From assembly GCA_016840025.1 (NCBI GenBank), contig JAEOTF010000292.1:1-21237 (forward strand): a stretch of 21,237 nt of DNA. Direction: 5' to 3'. The stretch comes from Candidatus Hodarchaeota archaeon (GTDB lineage Archaea; Asgardarchaeota; Heimdallarchaeia; Hodarchaeales; YT1-039). The notes under the pieces are model-generated. The model was given only the letters and a program-made list of their open reading frames with translations, ran no database searches and was not told where the DNA came from. Shown one piece after another: positions 13,923-21,237 of this stretch (its first letter is position 1; each line of letters starts with the position of its first letter). Made by a program: the position numbers and the translations under genes.

Positions 13923-16718
13923 TCATTTCTTGAGAGGAGATGAATTTTGGTTTATCCGCTTATTAATTAAAATGGAAATAATGAATCCTCCAACTAATGT
14001 TATAATGATCATGACCTCACCAAACGTGTTAAACTCCGGTATTGGAGGAGTAGAAGTTATCTCGCATTTCCATAGATCATTAAGATGCCCAGAAGAGTAC
14101 CCCCCAAATAACCAGAAATTACCAGCTGAATCTAACCATGAAACAGGGAATTCCCTTCCTCCTGGATCGTTGGAAGGTGAAACTACGCCTTTTGTTCCAT
14201 ATACAGCTGATTGACCTCTGGTATCGTTCCCAGAGATCCAAGTCCAATCCGTTCCATCATACCGCCAGAGATCATTGAGAGTACCAAACGATCCGGCACT
14301 ATCATAGCCTGATCCTCCATATAACCAGAAATTACCTTCCGAATCTATCCAATAATTACTGCCTCTTCGACTTCCGGGTACGTTGGGAGATGAAGCTACG
14401 CCTTTCGTTCCATATACGCCTGGTTGATTTTTGGTATTGTTTCCAGACATCCAGGTCCAATCCGTTCCATCATACCGCCACAGGTCATTAAGATAACCAT
14501 ACATTATGCCAGTATCATACCCATATCCCCCAAATAACCAGAGATTACCATCCGTATCAAACCAGGAAGCACTAAATATCCTTCCTCCGGGAACATTGGA
14601 AGGAGAACTGATTCCTTTTGTTCCGTACACTCCTGGTTGGTTTGTGGTATCGTTCCCAGACATCCAGGTCCAGTATGTCCCGTCATACTGCCACAGGTCA
14701 TTAAGCCAACCAGATGATCCAACGCTACCAAAACCATCTCCTCCGAATAACCAGAGATTACCACTTGAATCTATCCAAGTAATACACCCTGCTCTACCAC
14801 CGGGGATGTTGGAAGATGAAGCTACGCCTTTCGTGCCATATACTCCTCGCCGATCTGTAGTATCGTTTCCGGACATCCAGGTCCAGTATGTCCCATTGTA
14901 CAGCCACAAGTCATTAAGGCGACCAAGTATCCCAGTACTACCATAACCGTATCCCCCAAATAACCAGAAACTACCCCCTGGATTTGTCCAAGAAATTGGA
15001 TGTTGCCTACTTCCAGGAATGTTGGAAGGTGAAGCTACCCCTTTCGTGCCATAGACACCTAGCTGGTTTCTGGTATCATTTCCAGACATCCAAGTCCAGT
15101 AAGTTCCATTGTACTGCCACAGGTCATTAAGCCAGCCAGAAAATCCAGTACCATCATAGCCATATCCTCCGAATAACCAAAAATTATCATCGGGGTCTAT
15201 CCAAGAAACACCTTTATTTCTAGCTCCAGGAACATTGTAGGCAAAAGGTATCCCTTTCGTTCCGTACACACTCGGTTGGTCGATGATATTATTTCCAGAA
15301 ATCCAAATCCAATACGTTCCATCGTATTGCCAGAGGTCATTAAGTCGACCATACGATCCAGCACTATCAAGTCCTTGTCCTCCGAATAACCAAAGATTAT
15401 CGCTCTTATCTATCCAAGAAACAGTATTCCATCTAGAACCAGGCATATTGGAGGTAGAAGGTATTTTTTTCGTCCCATACACTCCCAATTGGCTTACAGC
15501 ATCACTTCCAGACATCCAAGTCCAGTAAGTTCCATTGTACCGCCACAGGTCATTAAGATAACCAAGTGATGGTCCAGTACTGTCATAACCGCGTCCTCCA
15601 AATAACCAAAAATTGCCCCCCATGTCCATCCATGAAATACTGCTGTATCTACTTCCTGGTACGCTAGAAGACGAAGATTCCCCTTTCGCACCGTACACTC
15701 CTAACTGGTTTACTGTGTCATTCCCGGCTATCCAGGTCCAATGTATTCCATCATACCGCCATAAATCATTAAGCCTACCATATGATCCAGTACTATCATA
15801 GCCTTCTCCTCCAAATAACCAAAAATTACCGCTCGTGTCTGTGCAAGAAGTTGCGAAATGTCTGCTTCCAGGTACGCTGGAAGGGGAAGCTACCCCTTTC
15901 GTGCCATAGACACCTGGCTGATTTCTGGTATCATTTCCCGACATCCAAGTCCAATACGTCCCGTTGTATCTCCAAAGGTCATTAAGATAGCCAGAGGTTC
16001 CAGTTTTATCACGACCATTTCCCCCAAATAGCCAAAGATTATCATTTGTATCTATCCATGAGACACTTCTCTCTCTACTTCCTGGAACGTTGGAAAAAGA
16101 TGTTACACCTTTTGTTCCATATAGACCTGGCTGATTTCGGGTATCGTTCCCAGCAATCCAAGTCCAATCCGTCCCGTCATACCGCCAGAGATCATTAAGA
16201 GTACCAGGAGACCCGGCGTTATCATAGCCGTATCCTCCAAATAACCAAAGATTGTTAGCTTGGTCTATCCATGAAACACTTCTAAGCCTACCTCCAGGAA
16301 CACTAGAAGGTGAAGCTATGCCTTTCGTTCCATACACACCTGGTTGGCCTAGACTATCATTTCCAGACATCCAGGTCCAATCCGTCCCGTCATACCGCCA
16401 CAAATCATTAAGATAGCCTGTAGATCCAGTACCATCATAGCCATATCCTCCGAATAACCAAAAATTTTCATCCGAATCTGTCCAAGTAATGCTATCTGAT
16501 CTGGATCCGATATCATGAACCTGCGGCTGGTTTTTAATGTTACTCCCCGCCATCCAAGTCCAAGTAACCGTTGAGTCCGTAATAGTATCTATATTTCTAA
16601 AGCTAATTCCCATGATCAAGCCAAGAAGAATTATTAAACAAAGTGAAGTATTTAAACCTAAAAAGTATCTCGTTTTCTCTTTCATTCCAGTCACTACATT
16701 AAAGTGATATGAAATCAT
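13923..16718 (-). CDS. Kelch-repeat surface protein with C-terminal anchor
   Basis: This 931-aa protein has a basic N-terminus and a hydrophobic helix at about 24-41 (signal peptide or anchor). It then carries twelve Kelch-type repeats from about residue 53 to 885. Each unit reads roughly WTWMSGNDTxNQPGVYGTKG, then VPGSR, SWxDxxGNFWLFGGYGYD and LNDLWRYDGT. The first unit lacks the GVYGTKG insert. Such repeats fold into beta-propeller blades, so this is probably one or two propellers outside the cell. The tail (891-931) has PPIPEFN, a hydrophobic helix (about 900-920) and a basic end, a tripartite layout like archaeal sorting or anchoring tails. ATG 16718 suits a TATA-like TTTAAATC about 22 bases upstream; ATG 16685 gives a neater signal peptide and cannot be excluded. 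The binding target is unknown. Confidence 0.85.
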   Translation of the reverse strand: MISYHFNVVTGMKEKTRYFLGLNTSLCLIILLGLIMGISFRNIDTITDSTVTWTWMAGSNIKNQPQVHDIGSRSDSITWTDSDENFWLFGGYGYDGTGSTGYLNDLWRYDGTDWTWMSGNDSLGQPGVYGTKGIASPSSVPGGRLRSVSWIDQANNLWLFGGYGYDNAGSPGTLNDLWRYDGTDWTWIAGNDTRNQPGLYGTKGVTSFSNVPGSRERSVSWIDTNDNLWLFGGNGRDKTGTSGYLNDLWRYNGTYWTWMSGNDTRNQPGVYGTKGVASPSSVPGSRHFATSCTDTSGNFWLFGGEGYDSTGSYGRLNDLWRYDGIHWTWIAGNDTVNQLGVYGAKGESSSSSVPGSRYSSISWMDMGGNFWLFGGRGYDSTGPSLGYLNDLWRYNGTYWTWMSGSDAVSQLGVYGTKKIPSTSNMPGSRWNTVSWIDKSDNLWLFGGQGLDSAGSYGRLNDLWQYDGTYWIWISGNNIIDQPSVYGTKGIPFAYNVPGARNKGVSWIDPDDNFWLFGGYGYDGTGFSGWLNDLWQYNGTYWTWMSGNDTRNQLGVYGTKGVASPSNIPGSRQHPISWTNPGGSFWLFGGYGYGSTGILGRLNDLWLYNGTYWTWMSGNDTTDRRGVYGTKGVASSSNIPGGRAGCITWIDSSGNLWLFGGDGFGSVGSSGWLNDLWQYDGTYWTWMSGNDTTNQPGVYGTKGISSPSNVPGGRIFSASWFDTDGNLWLFGGYGYDTGIMYGYLNDLWRYDGTDWTWMSGNNTKNQPGVYGTKGVASSPNVPGSRRGSNYWIDSEGNFWLYGGSGYDSAGSFGTLNDLWRYDGTDWTWISGNDTRGQSAVYGTKGVVSPSNDPGGREFPVSWLDSAGNFWLFGGYSSGHLNDLWKCEITSTPPIPEFNTFGEVMIIITLVGGFIISILINKRINQNSSPLKK
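14064..16562 (-). repeat. Twelve tandem coding repeats of about 0.2 kb (Kelch units)
   Basis: Twelve tandem units of roughly 210-220 bp encode the Kelch blades. On the plus strand they are marked by recurring CCNAATAACCA (LFGG/WLFGG) and GTCATTAAG or TCATTAAG (LNDLW) segments. Copies are similar but not identical, so the array is older or faster-diverging than the newest LRR units. Several opposite-strand open frames within it are by-products of the periodicity. Confidence 0.8.
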
Positions 16719-17021
16719 AATTTAATAGTTATAGATTTAAAAAACTTTTTCTCCCACTCTCTTGTTTTTTTCACAGAAAAACAGAGTTTTGGAGCGTTAC
16801 TTATGTTGAAATAGGCATTACTTCTCCATAAGTAAGAAAACTAACAGATCCTTACAAAATGTACTTGTGTTTCGTGTGATTATAGGAGTTTGACCTTTCA
16901 TACGTTAGTTTTGATACCAGATACATTTACTGAGCCTCGATTTTTGGTTTTCTTGGTTGGACGAGATTACTTAACTATTAAGAAAGGAGATATTCCTAGA
17001 AATGCTGATCTAGGAATATTT
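16719..17021. other. Intergenic region between ABC permease and Kelch gene
   Basis: About 300 bases with no convincing gene. The left end carries an AT-rich stretch with a TATA-like GATTTAAAAA (16734-16743, read on the minus strand as TTTTTAAATC) suited to the Kelch gene. The right end carries the hairpin behind the permease stop. A TTG-started frame (16890-17093) with AGGAG just upstream exists but has no recognisable product. Confidence 0.5.
16990..17019 (-). terminator. Perfect 11-bp inverted repeat after the ABC operon
   Basis: ATATTCCTAGA (16990-17000) and TCTAGGAATAT (17009-17019) form a perfect 11-bp stem with an 8-base loop. It starts two bases beyond the permease stop codon (17022-17024). 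In the minus direction it is followed by a pyrimidine-rich CTCCTTTCTTAA. Five T residues also follow on the plus-strand side, so it could work in either direction. The structure is certain; the terminator role is inferred. Confidence 0.6.
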
Positions 17022-17777
17022 TTAGATTCGCTTTTGGGCAGTTTTTGTATGAATTTTCACGGAAAGCACAAAAAATACTGTTATAAAAATTGACAATGCA
17101 AAGAGATCCAAAATAACTGGAAAATAGCTATCACCCAGAATAGAGAAATTCAATAGATCAACAAAGTAGGTTAAGGGGGAAATTAGCGAAAGTAAGATAC
17201 CATCATCTGACATTTCGTTTAATGGAATGAATATCCCGCTAATAAACAGTAGTGGAAACTTTATGATCGTAGATAACATCATTATCTGTGGAACTTCATC
17301 TGTTGGTGGGACGGAGAGTAATACACTGAAAGCAGAGAAGCAGAACGATGCAAGTATAATTGCTAGTATCATTATTATAGGATCAATCACATTTACTCCA
17401 AAATATAAACTTAAAATAAAGGGAACAATAGAGAGTATCAAACCAAAAATAAATGAAGCAAGAATATTCCCTAAAACGATAGACCATAACGAGATTGGAG
17501 CAGATAATAGTCTTTCTAAAGTTTTAAATCGTGCTTCCCATGGCATGACCGCTGAACCCATAGAGGTTGCTGAGAAGTAGATGGTCATTGCGAAAATAAC
17601 AATAATCAAAGTGGTTGAAGGAAGATCACGACCGATATAAAAGGATAAAAAAATAAAAAAAGGCATTAAAAGACCAAGCATAATAACTGGTCCTTTATTG
17701 TAATAAATTCTGATATCTTTTCTGGTAATCACGAAAGAACGTTGAAGATGGGTTATTAAACGCGTGGCTCTCATCAT
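17022..17777 (-). CDS. ABC-2 type transporter permease
   Basis: This 251-aa membrane protein starts at ATG 17777, one base after the ATPase stop codon (17779-17781), with GGAGG eight bases upstream inside the ATPase gene. The frame is open further upstream, but those ATGs would overlap the ATPase and lack such a site. It has about six hydrophobic helices. Between helices 2 and 3 lies MPWEARFKTLERLLSAPIS, the coupling region typical of ABC-2 permeases such as DrrB; LFISGIFIPLNEM and LISPLTYFVDLLN are the usual late motifs. It forms the membrane pore of an exporter with the ATPase just upstream. The substrate is unknown. Confidence 0.88.
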   Translation of the reverse strand: MMRATRLITHLQRSFVITRKDIRIYYNKGPVIMLGLLMPFFIFLSFYIGRDLPSTTLIIVIFAMTIYFSATSMGSAVMPWEARFKTLERLLSAPISLWSIVLGNILASFIFGLILSIVPFILSLYFGVNVIDPIIMILAIILASFCFSAFSVLLSVPPTDEVPQIMMLSTIIKFPLLFISGIFIPLNEMSDDGILLSLISPLTYFVDLLNFSILGDSYFPVILDLFALSIFITVFFVLSVKIHTKTAQKRI

Positions 17778-17778
17778 T

Positions 17779-18729
17779 TTAACTGCCTCCATGTACTTTT
17801 CTTTGTTCATGTAAAATCTGTAAGAACACATCCTCTAGGGATGCTCTCAATGTGTTTAAACTAACTATTTTGGTTTTTTTAGCCTGAATAAAATCTATTA
17901 CATCAGATAATGAGGTATTGTAGTCCTTAGTATACAATCGAATTTTATCTCCCACTTTCTTAGCCTGGAACACTCCTTTTATGTTTGAAAACTCTTCTAC
18001 TGAGATAATTTGCTCCAAACAAAGCTCAATAGAAGTTAAATCATCATATCTTACTTTCAGTGCCTCTGGAGTGTCAATTGCTACAATTTTTCCTTTGTTT
18101 ATGATTGCTATTTTATCACAAAGCTGATTTGCTTCCTCTAAGTTATGAGTAGTTAGGAAGACTGTAACACCTTTTTGATTGTAAGCCATGATAAGATCTT
18201 TTATTAAGCGCTGGCTCTCTACATCTAACCCCGAGGTTGGTTCATCAAGAAAAAGGATTTGTGGTTTACTAATTAATGCCATGCAGATTAACAGCTTCTT
18301 CTGCATCCCTTTAGAAAAGCCTTTTACTTTATGATCTTTTCGTTTATAAAGATCGAACTTCTTTAGGAGCTCATTTGCGTGTGTTTCTCGCTCATTTTTA
18401 TTGATGCCATACAGAGCACCTATAAACATTAAATTTTCCCAAGCAGTCATGTCTATATATGCATTTGAGAGTTCTGGGACTATACCCATCGCTTTTTTCA
18501 CCTCTAATTTATATTTTGAGATGTCGAGTCCTAAAATAGAGATGTTTCCTCTGTCAGGAGCTATAATTCCAGTAAGCATACGTACGGTAGTGGTTTTACC
18601 AGCACCGTTTGGTCCAAGAAAACCAAAGAGTTCTCCCTGTTTTATTTGGAAATCAATACCATCAACCGCTTGTATTCCATTAAATCTTTTGTAAAGTTTA
18701 GATACCTCGATAATATTGTTATTTTTCAT
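17779..18729 (-). CDS. ABC transporter ATP-binding protein (DrrA-like)
   Basis: This 316-aa protein is an ABC exporter ATPase of the DrrA/CcmA class. Walker A is GPNGAGKTT (about 39-47). The Q-loop region is IVPELSNAY, with Glu where Gln is usual. The signature is FSKGMQKK (138-145), a common variant in this class. Walker B with D-loop is ILFLDEPTSGLD (158-169), and the switch His195 is in LTTHNLEEA. The C-terminal 90 residues form the regulatory extension of drug and heavy-metal exporter ATPases. An in-frame ATG at 18747 adds six residues, but AAAGGA lies just before ATG 18729, so the latter is preferred. It is transcribed with the 49-aa Cys-rich gene upstream and the permease downstream, and is divergent from the HxlR regulator that may control it. 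Confidence 0.9.
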   Translation of the reverse strand: MKNNNIIEVSKLYKRFNGIQAVDGIDFQIKQGELFGFLGPNGAGKTTTVRMLTGIIAPDRGNISILGLDISKYKLEVKKAMGIVPELSNAYIDMTAWENLMFIGALYGINKNERETHANELLKKFDLYKRKDHKVKGFSKGMQKKLLICMALISKPQILFLDEPTSGLDVESQRLIKDLIMAYNQKGVTVFLTTHNLEEANQLCDKIAIINKGKIVAIDTPEALKVRYDDLTSIELCLEQIISVEEFSNIKGVFQAKKVGDKIRLYTKDYNTSLSDVIDFIQAKKTKIVSLNTLRASLEDVFLQILHEQRKVHGGS

Positions 18730-18753
18730 CTTTATTCCTTTCGCCATTTGAAA

Positions 18754-18903
18754 TTAACTATTCTTTTTCATATTTTCCAAAAACTTCTTCCCATGACATG
18801 TCACAATCTGTTCTTCTGAACATTTTCCTTTATATGAAGCCTGAATATCAGGTTTATCACATTCACAATCTGTACCATGAGTTTTTTTTTGTTCACTTCT
18901 CAT
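18754..18903 (-). CDS. 49-aa Cys-rich small protein
   Basis: An ATG-started gene of 49 codons lies directly upstream of the ATPase gene on the same strand, with GGTGA a few bases before the ATG. The sequence has CEC (residues 13-15), Cys28 in YKGKCSEEQI and CHG (36-38). The regular Cys/His spacing, the high proportion of charged residues, the ribosome binding site and the operon position all suggest a real gene, probably binding metal or being redox active. I recall similar short archaeal proteins with a GKCxxEQIxxCHG pattern but cannot name a family. A run of nine A residues near the start is a spot for sequencing error or slippage; the frame is intact as given. Confidence 0.65.
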   Translation of the reverse strand: MRSEQKKTHGTDCECDKPDIQASYKGKCSEEQIVTCHGKKFLENMKKNS

Positions 18904-19024
18904 TTATTATCACCATTCGAAAGATATTTGAAGATTAGACTCACTATATTTTTTGAAGTATTTAAACTATAAACTGGGAAGTGTGGAAGTAACTTCCCAA
19001 AACTGAAGTATTAGGAGATTAATC
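18904..19024. promoter_or_regulatory. Divergent promoter region with operator-like inverted repeat
   Basis: This 121-base gap separates the ABC operon (minus) and the hxlR-like gene (plus). TGGGAAGT (18975-18982) and ACTTCCCA (18992-18999) form a perfect 8-bp inverted repeat with 9 bases between. A direct repeat TGAAGTATT occurs at 18954-18962 and 19004-19012, flanking it. A TATA-like ACTATAAA precedes the inverted repeat, so protein bound there would sit at or just after the plus-strand transcription start. AGGAG at 19013-19017 serves the hxlR-like gene. Binding by the HxlR protein is inferred from position. Confidence 0.55.
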
Positions 19025-19396
19025 ATGAATCAATACAATCAACAGCTTCATTGGCATTGTTTAACACATACAAGTAGTAAAAAATGTGCAAAGGAATGTT
19101 TTCTTCAAGGTTTATTTGCATTGTTTGGAAAAAAACACACTTTGCCAATTATACGGCAATTACTGAAGGAAAATAAGTTAAGATTCAATGAAATACAAGA
19201 AAAAGTGGGTGGTAGTCCAAAAACTATTGTTAATAGACTTCGAGAATTAGAAACTCATGGATTAATACATCGAGAAACATTTAACGAAATTCCAATCAGA
19301 GTTGAATATTCTCTGACTAACCCTGGTAAAGATATGGAAAGAATATTCGAAATGATTACTCTTTGGGTTAAAACTTGGTTAATAAAAGGATCCTAA
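19025..19396 (+). CDS. HxlR-family transcriptional regulator with Cys/His N-terminus
   Basis: This 123-aa winged-helix protein has the HxlR/MarR-like core at about 26-115. LFALFGKKHTLPIIRQLL is the family's opening helix, RFNEIQEKVGGSPKTIVNRL the recognition region, and EYSLTNPGKDM the wing. The first 25 residues are unusual in carrying His9, His11, Cys12, His15, Cys21 and Cys25. Family members such as HypR and YodB sense reactive species through N-terminal Cys, so redox or metal sensing is a reasonable inference. AGGAG seven bases before the ATG supports the start. It is divergent from an ABC exporter operon and probably regulates it and itself. Confidence 0.87.
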   Translation: MNQYNQQLHWHCLTHTSSKKCAKECFLQGLFALFGKKHTLPIIRQLLKENKLRFNEIQEKVGGSPKTIVNRLRELETHGLIHRETFNEIPIRVEYSLTNPGKDMERIFEMITLWVKTWLIKGS

Positions 19397-19449
19397 CTTT
19401 GTATCTAAATCATTTTATATCTAAAAACGATAAAAGAAGTAAATTAGAG

Positions 19450-19566
19450 TTAATTTAGCAAAATTATCACGTTAAACAAGAGCCATGCTCCTAAAAAACT
19501 CCCTAAAGCGATAAGAGGATTTAAAATCTCTTTTATGGATGAATATTTGTTGATTTGAACAGTCAT
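19450..19566 (-). CDS. Possible 38-aa single-span membrane protein
   Basis: An ATG-started frame of 38 codons on the minus strand encodes a short polar N-terminus (MTVQINKYSSIKEI) and then about 22 hydrophobic residues ending in VIILLN. This is the shape of a small single-span membrane protein. A G-rich GGGTGTGG lies about 5 bases upstream but is not a strong ribosome binding site. No family is recognised. It is the only coding candidate between the hxlR-like gene and the beta-helix gene. Confidence 0.35.
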   Translation of the reverse strand: MTVQINKYSSIKEILNPLIALGSFLGAWLLFNVIILLN

Positions 19567-19779
19567 ACGAACCACACCCACACTTTTGTAGCTGAATATA
19601 TTAATGTCTGAAATTCGCAAACATGGATAGACCCCATTCTTTCATGATACTATATTCATAGGAAATAACAAGTAAGTCCATCATTCTGAATTTCATATAG
19701 TTAAAAAATAACAGAAGATCCTATTTAAAAAACTGTTTTAATTAGAGATGGCTCATGTTATTCTATTGAGGGGTTAATA
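19567..19779 (+). promoter_or_regulatory. Upstream region of the beta-helix gene
   Basis: An AT-rich non-coding stretch. GAGGGG (19768-19773) lies six bases before the ATG at 19780 and is a clear ribosome binding site. Several TATA-like AT runs occur (for example near 19695), but none can be singled out. No hairpin or repeat of note was found. Confidence 0.4.
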
Positions 19780-21237
19780 ATGAAGAAACAAGTTTATGTA
19801 ATGCTGGCATTATTTGCACTCTTGATTTATAGTATTCCTTCAACAATTATAACGGAATCAACAAAGTCTGAGTCAAAAGAAAATAACTCGATAGAAAATT
19901 TCATCGATACTGAGAAAAACACATTTAATGGGATTGGTTCAGATGAAATACAGACACAGAAAGGTTCTATGACTAAAAAATTAGAAATGACTCAAAAGAG
20001 TGAAAATAACCATATTTCAACTCCTAATACGAACTCAGAGTTGAAAGACCAGAGATTTAAGACATATACTGAAACTAGAAAACCTAACGCATATGAGAAC
20101 CTTAATCCATTATCATTTACTAGTAATGCCGACTTTGATGTTTTTGTAGTTAATGGAACCTTTTCTGGTGCAGGCATTTATGGAAATCCCTATATAATCG
20201 ATGGTTTTAATATAACTGGCCAGGGATTTGATAATTTAATTGAGATGAGAGATATCGATGCTTATTTTCAGATATCTAATTGCTTATTAAAATCCGGATC
20301 TAATGCTATTGAATTTAGAAATGTCTCGAATTGTTTAATAATAAATTGTACAATTATTGATGTAGATTATGGATTTTTTATGTGGGATGACTTGGGAGAT
20401 CCTACTCACCATATAGAAATCAATAATGTTTCTATCTCCTCATCAATGCTAGGAATCTTTCAAAGTTCATGTCATGATAATTCATTCAATAATGTAAGAA
20501 TTGAAGGTTGCGACGGATTATCAATTGAGGATTGGTCTTCAAAGGATTGCACTTTTATTAATTGTTCTATTTATGATACGACCTCTTTTTTTACGAATAA
20601 AGGAATCGATTTAGATTTATCAGAGAATTTTACGTTTATAGATTGTAGAATTAATAATGTAAGTGCATTTGGATCAAATCGTCTAGCTTATGGAATGTAT
20701 CTTACTAATGCGAATGATATTAAAATAAAAAATTGCACAATAACTAATATTTACTCTAATGAAGACGATAGTGAGGGTTTATTCATTAGAGACTGTAATT
20801 ATATAGAAGTTAATGACTCTAGAATTGGTTTTGTAAGGTCTAACGGTACACTTACCAGTGGATATGGAGTACATCTCGAAACAAGTGGTAATTTAACTTT
20901 TTATAACTGTCAAGCATTTAATAATTCAGATAACGGCATTTTCCTCTATGCTACTCAAAATGTGACACTAGTAAAGAGCACAATTGCTAATAATAGTTGG
21001 AGTGGTTTTTATCTAGATGGAGAACTAAATGAAGCAGATCCGAAAAATATCTATGTTCAGGGCTGTACAATCGTAAATAACGACGGGAGTGGTATATATT
21101 TTGCCCCCTACAGTGGAAATGATTATTCTGACATTTATATTCATGATAGTGATATTTCTTATAATCAACCTCCAGCATATCCTGCAGAAGGAGCAGGAAT
21201 TTTCGCTTCATCTGATACTGCTAATAGTTTTCATCAC
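19780..21237 (+). CDS. Secreted parallel beta-helix protein, NosD-like, 3' partial
   Basis: The frame is open for 486 codons from ATG 19780 and runs off the right edge. Residues 1-25 are a signal peptide (MKKQ, then a hydrophobic VMLALFALLIYSIPS). Residues 26-115 are a low-complexity S/T/N/E/K linker. From about residue 120 the chain is a right-handed parallel beta-helix of the NosD/periplasmic copper-binding type. It opens with FSGAGIYGNPYIIDGFNITG and continues with coils of about 22-25 residues marked by N-C-T/S-I and N-N-S motifs (for example NCTIID, NCSIYD, NCTITN, GCTIVN). Such proteins in archaea are extracellular and often bind polysaccharide. The function and C-terminal anchor lie outside the window or are unknown. 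Confidence 0.82.
   Translation, partial: MKKQVYVMLALFALLIYSIPSTIITESTKSESKENNSIENFIDTEKNTFNGIGSDEIQTQKGSMTKKLEMTQKSENNHISTPNTNSELKDQRFKTYTETRKPNAYENLNPLSFTSNADFDVFVVNGTFSGAGIYGNPYIIDGFNITGQGFDNLIEMRDIDAYFQISNCLLKSGSNAIEFRNVSNCLIINCTIIDVDYGFFMWDDLGDPTHHIEINNVSISSSMLGIFQSSCHDNSFNNVRIEGCDGLSIEDWSSKDCTFINCSIYDTTSFFTNKGIDLDLSENFTFIDCRINNVSAFGSNRLAYGMYLTNANDIKIKNCTITNIYSNEDDSEGLFIRDCNYIEVNDSRIGFVRSNGTLTSGYGVHLETSGNLTFYNCQAFNNSDNGIFLYATQNVTLVKSTIANNSWSGFYLDGELNEADPKNIYVQGCTIVNNDGSGIYFAPYSGNDYSDIYIHDSDISYNQPPAYPAEGAGIFASSDTANSFHH

Noticed and set aside
13923..15985. Open frames on both strands overlapping the Kelch gene in other frames
   Set aside because: The repeated units keep alternative frames open. 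None has a recognisable domain or ribosome binding site.
16890..17093. TTG-started 67-codon frame with AGGAG just upstream
   Set aside because: It has no recognisable product, runs through the hairpin behind the ABC operon and overlaps the permease gene's 3' end. A gene remnant cannot be excluded.

Overview
This is an AT-rich stretch of about 21 kb with short intergenic gaps. It has TATA-like boxes, at least one probable leaderless promoter, purine-rich ribosome binding sites and some likely TTG or GTG starts. The mix of HxlR and PadR regulators, TldD/TldE, an HdrD-like iron-sulfur protein, a very long LRR protein, a Kelch-repeat surface protein with a C-terminal PEF-hydrophobic-basic tail and a secreted beta-helix protein points to an archaeon. 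Asgard archaea are the best guess, but that assignment is inference: no rRNA, tRNA or other phylogenetic marker is present.

Layout from left to right. A GNAT acetyltransferase fragment runs off the left edge on the minus strand. A small GtrA-like membrane protein follows, then a tldD-tldE operon that ends in a hairpin plus oligo-T terminator. A convergent gene encodes a protein of 28 leucine-rich repeats. Divergent from it is an HdrD-like protein with two 4Fe-4S sites and two Cys-rich domains. Next come a 529-aa protein of unknown function with a zinc motif and an OB-fold-like C-terminus, and a YjjX-family ITPase/XTPase.

From about 10144 to 11832 lies a mobile element that is visibly more GC-rich than its surroundings. 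It consists of an omega-RNA (HEARO) region and an intact IscB RNA-guided nuclease gene, with no TnpA transposase in the window. Its right end touches the 3' end of a minus-strand operon of a PadR regulator, a Cys-rich DUF3795 protein and a BtrH_N/DUF4872 protein. The promoter of that operon holds three 8-bp repeats at exact 15-bp spacing around a TATA box, with the first ATG at the expected transcription start.

The right third holds the Kelch-repeat surface protein (12 units). It also holds an ABC exporter operon (a 49-aa Cys-rich small protein, an ATPase and a permease), divergent from an HxlR regulator with an unusual Cys/His-rich N-terminus. A possible 38-aa single-span membrane protein and the start of a secreted NosD-like beta-helix protein complete the window.

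The most noteworthy item is the complete, apparently catalytically intact IscB and omega-RNA locus in a probable archaeal genome. The PadR promoter array and the HxlR/ABC/Cys-rich module come next.
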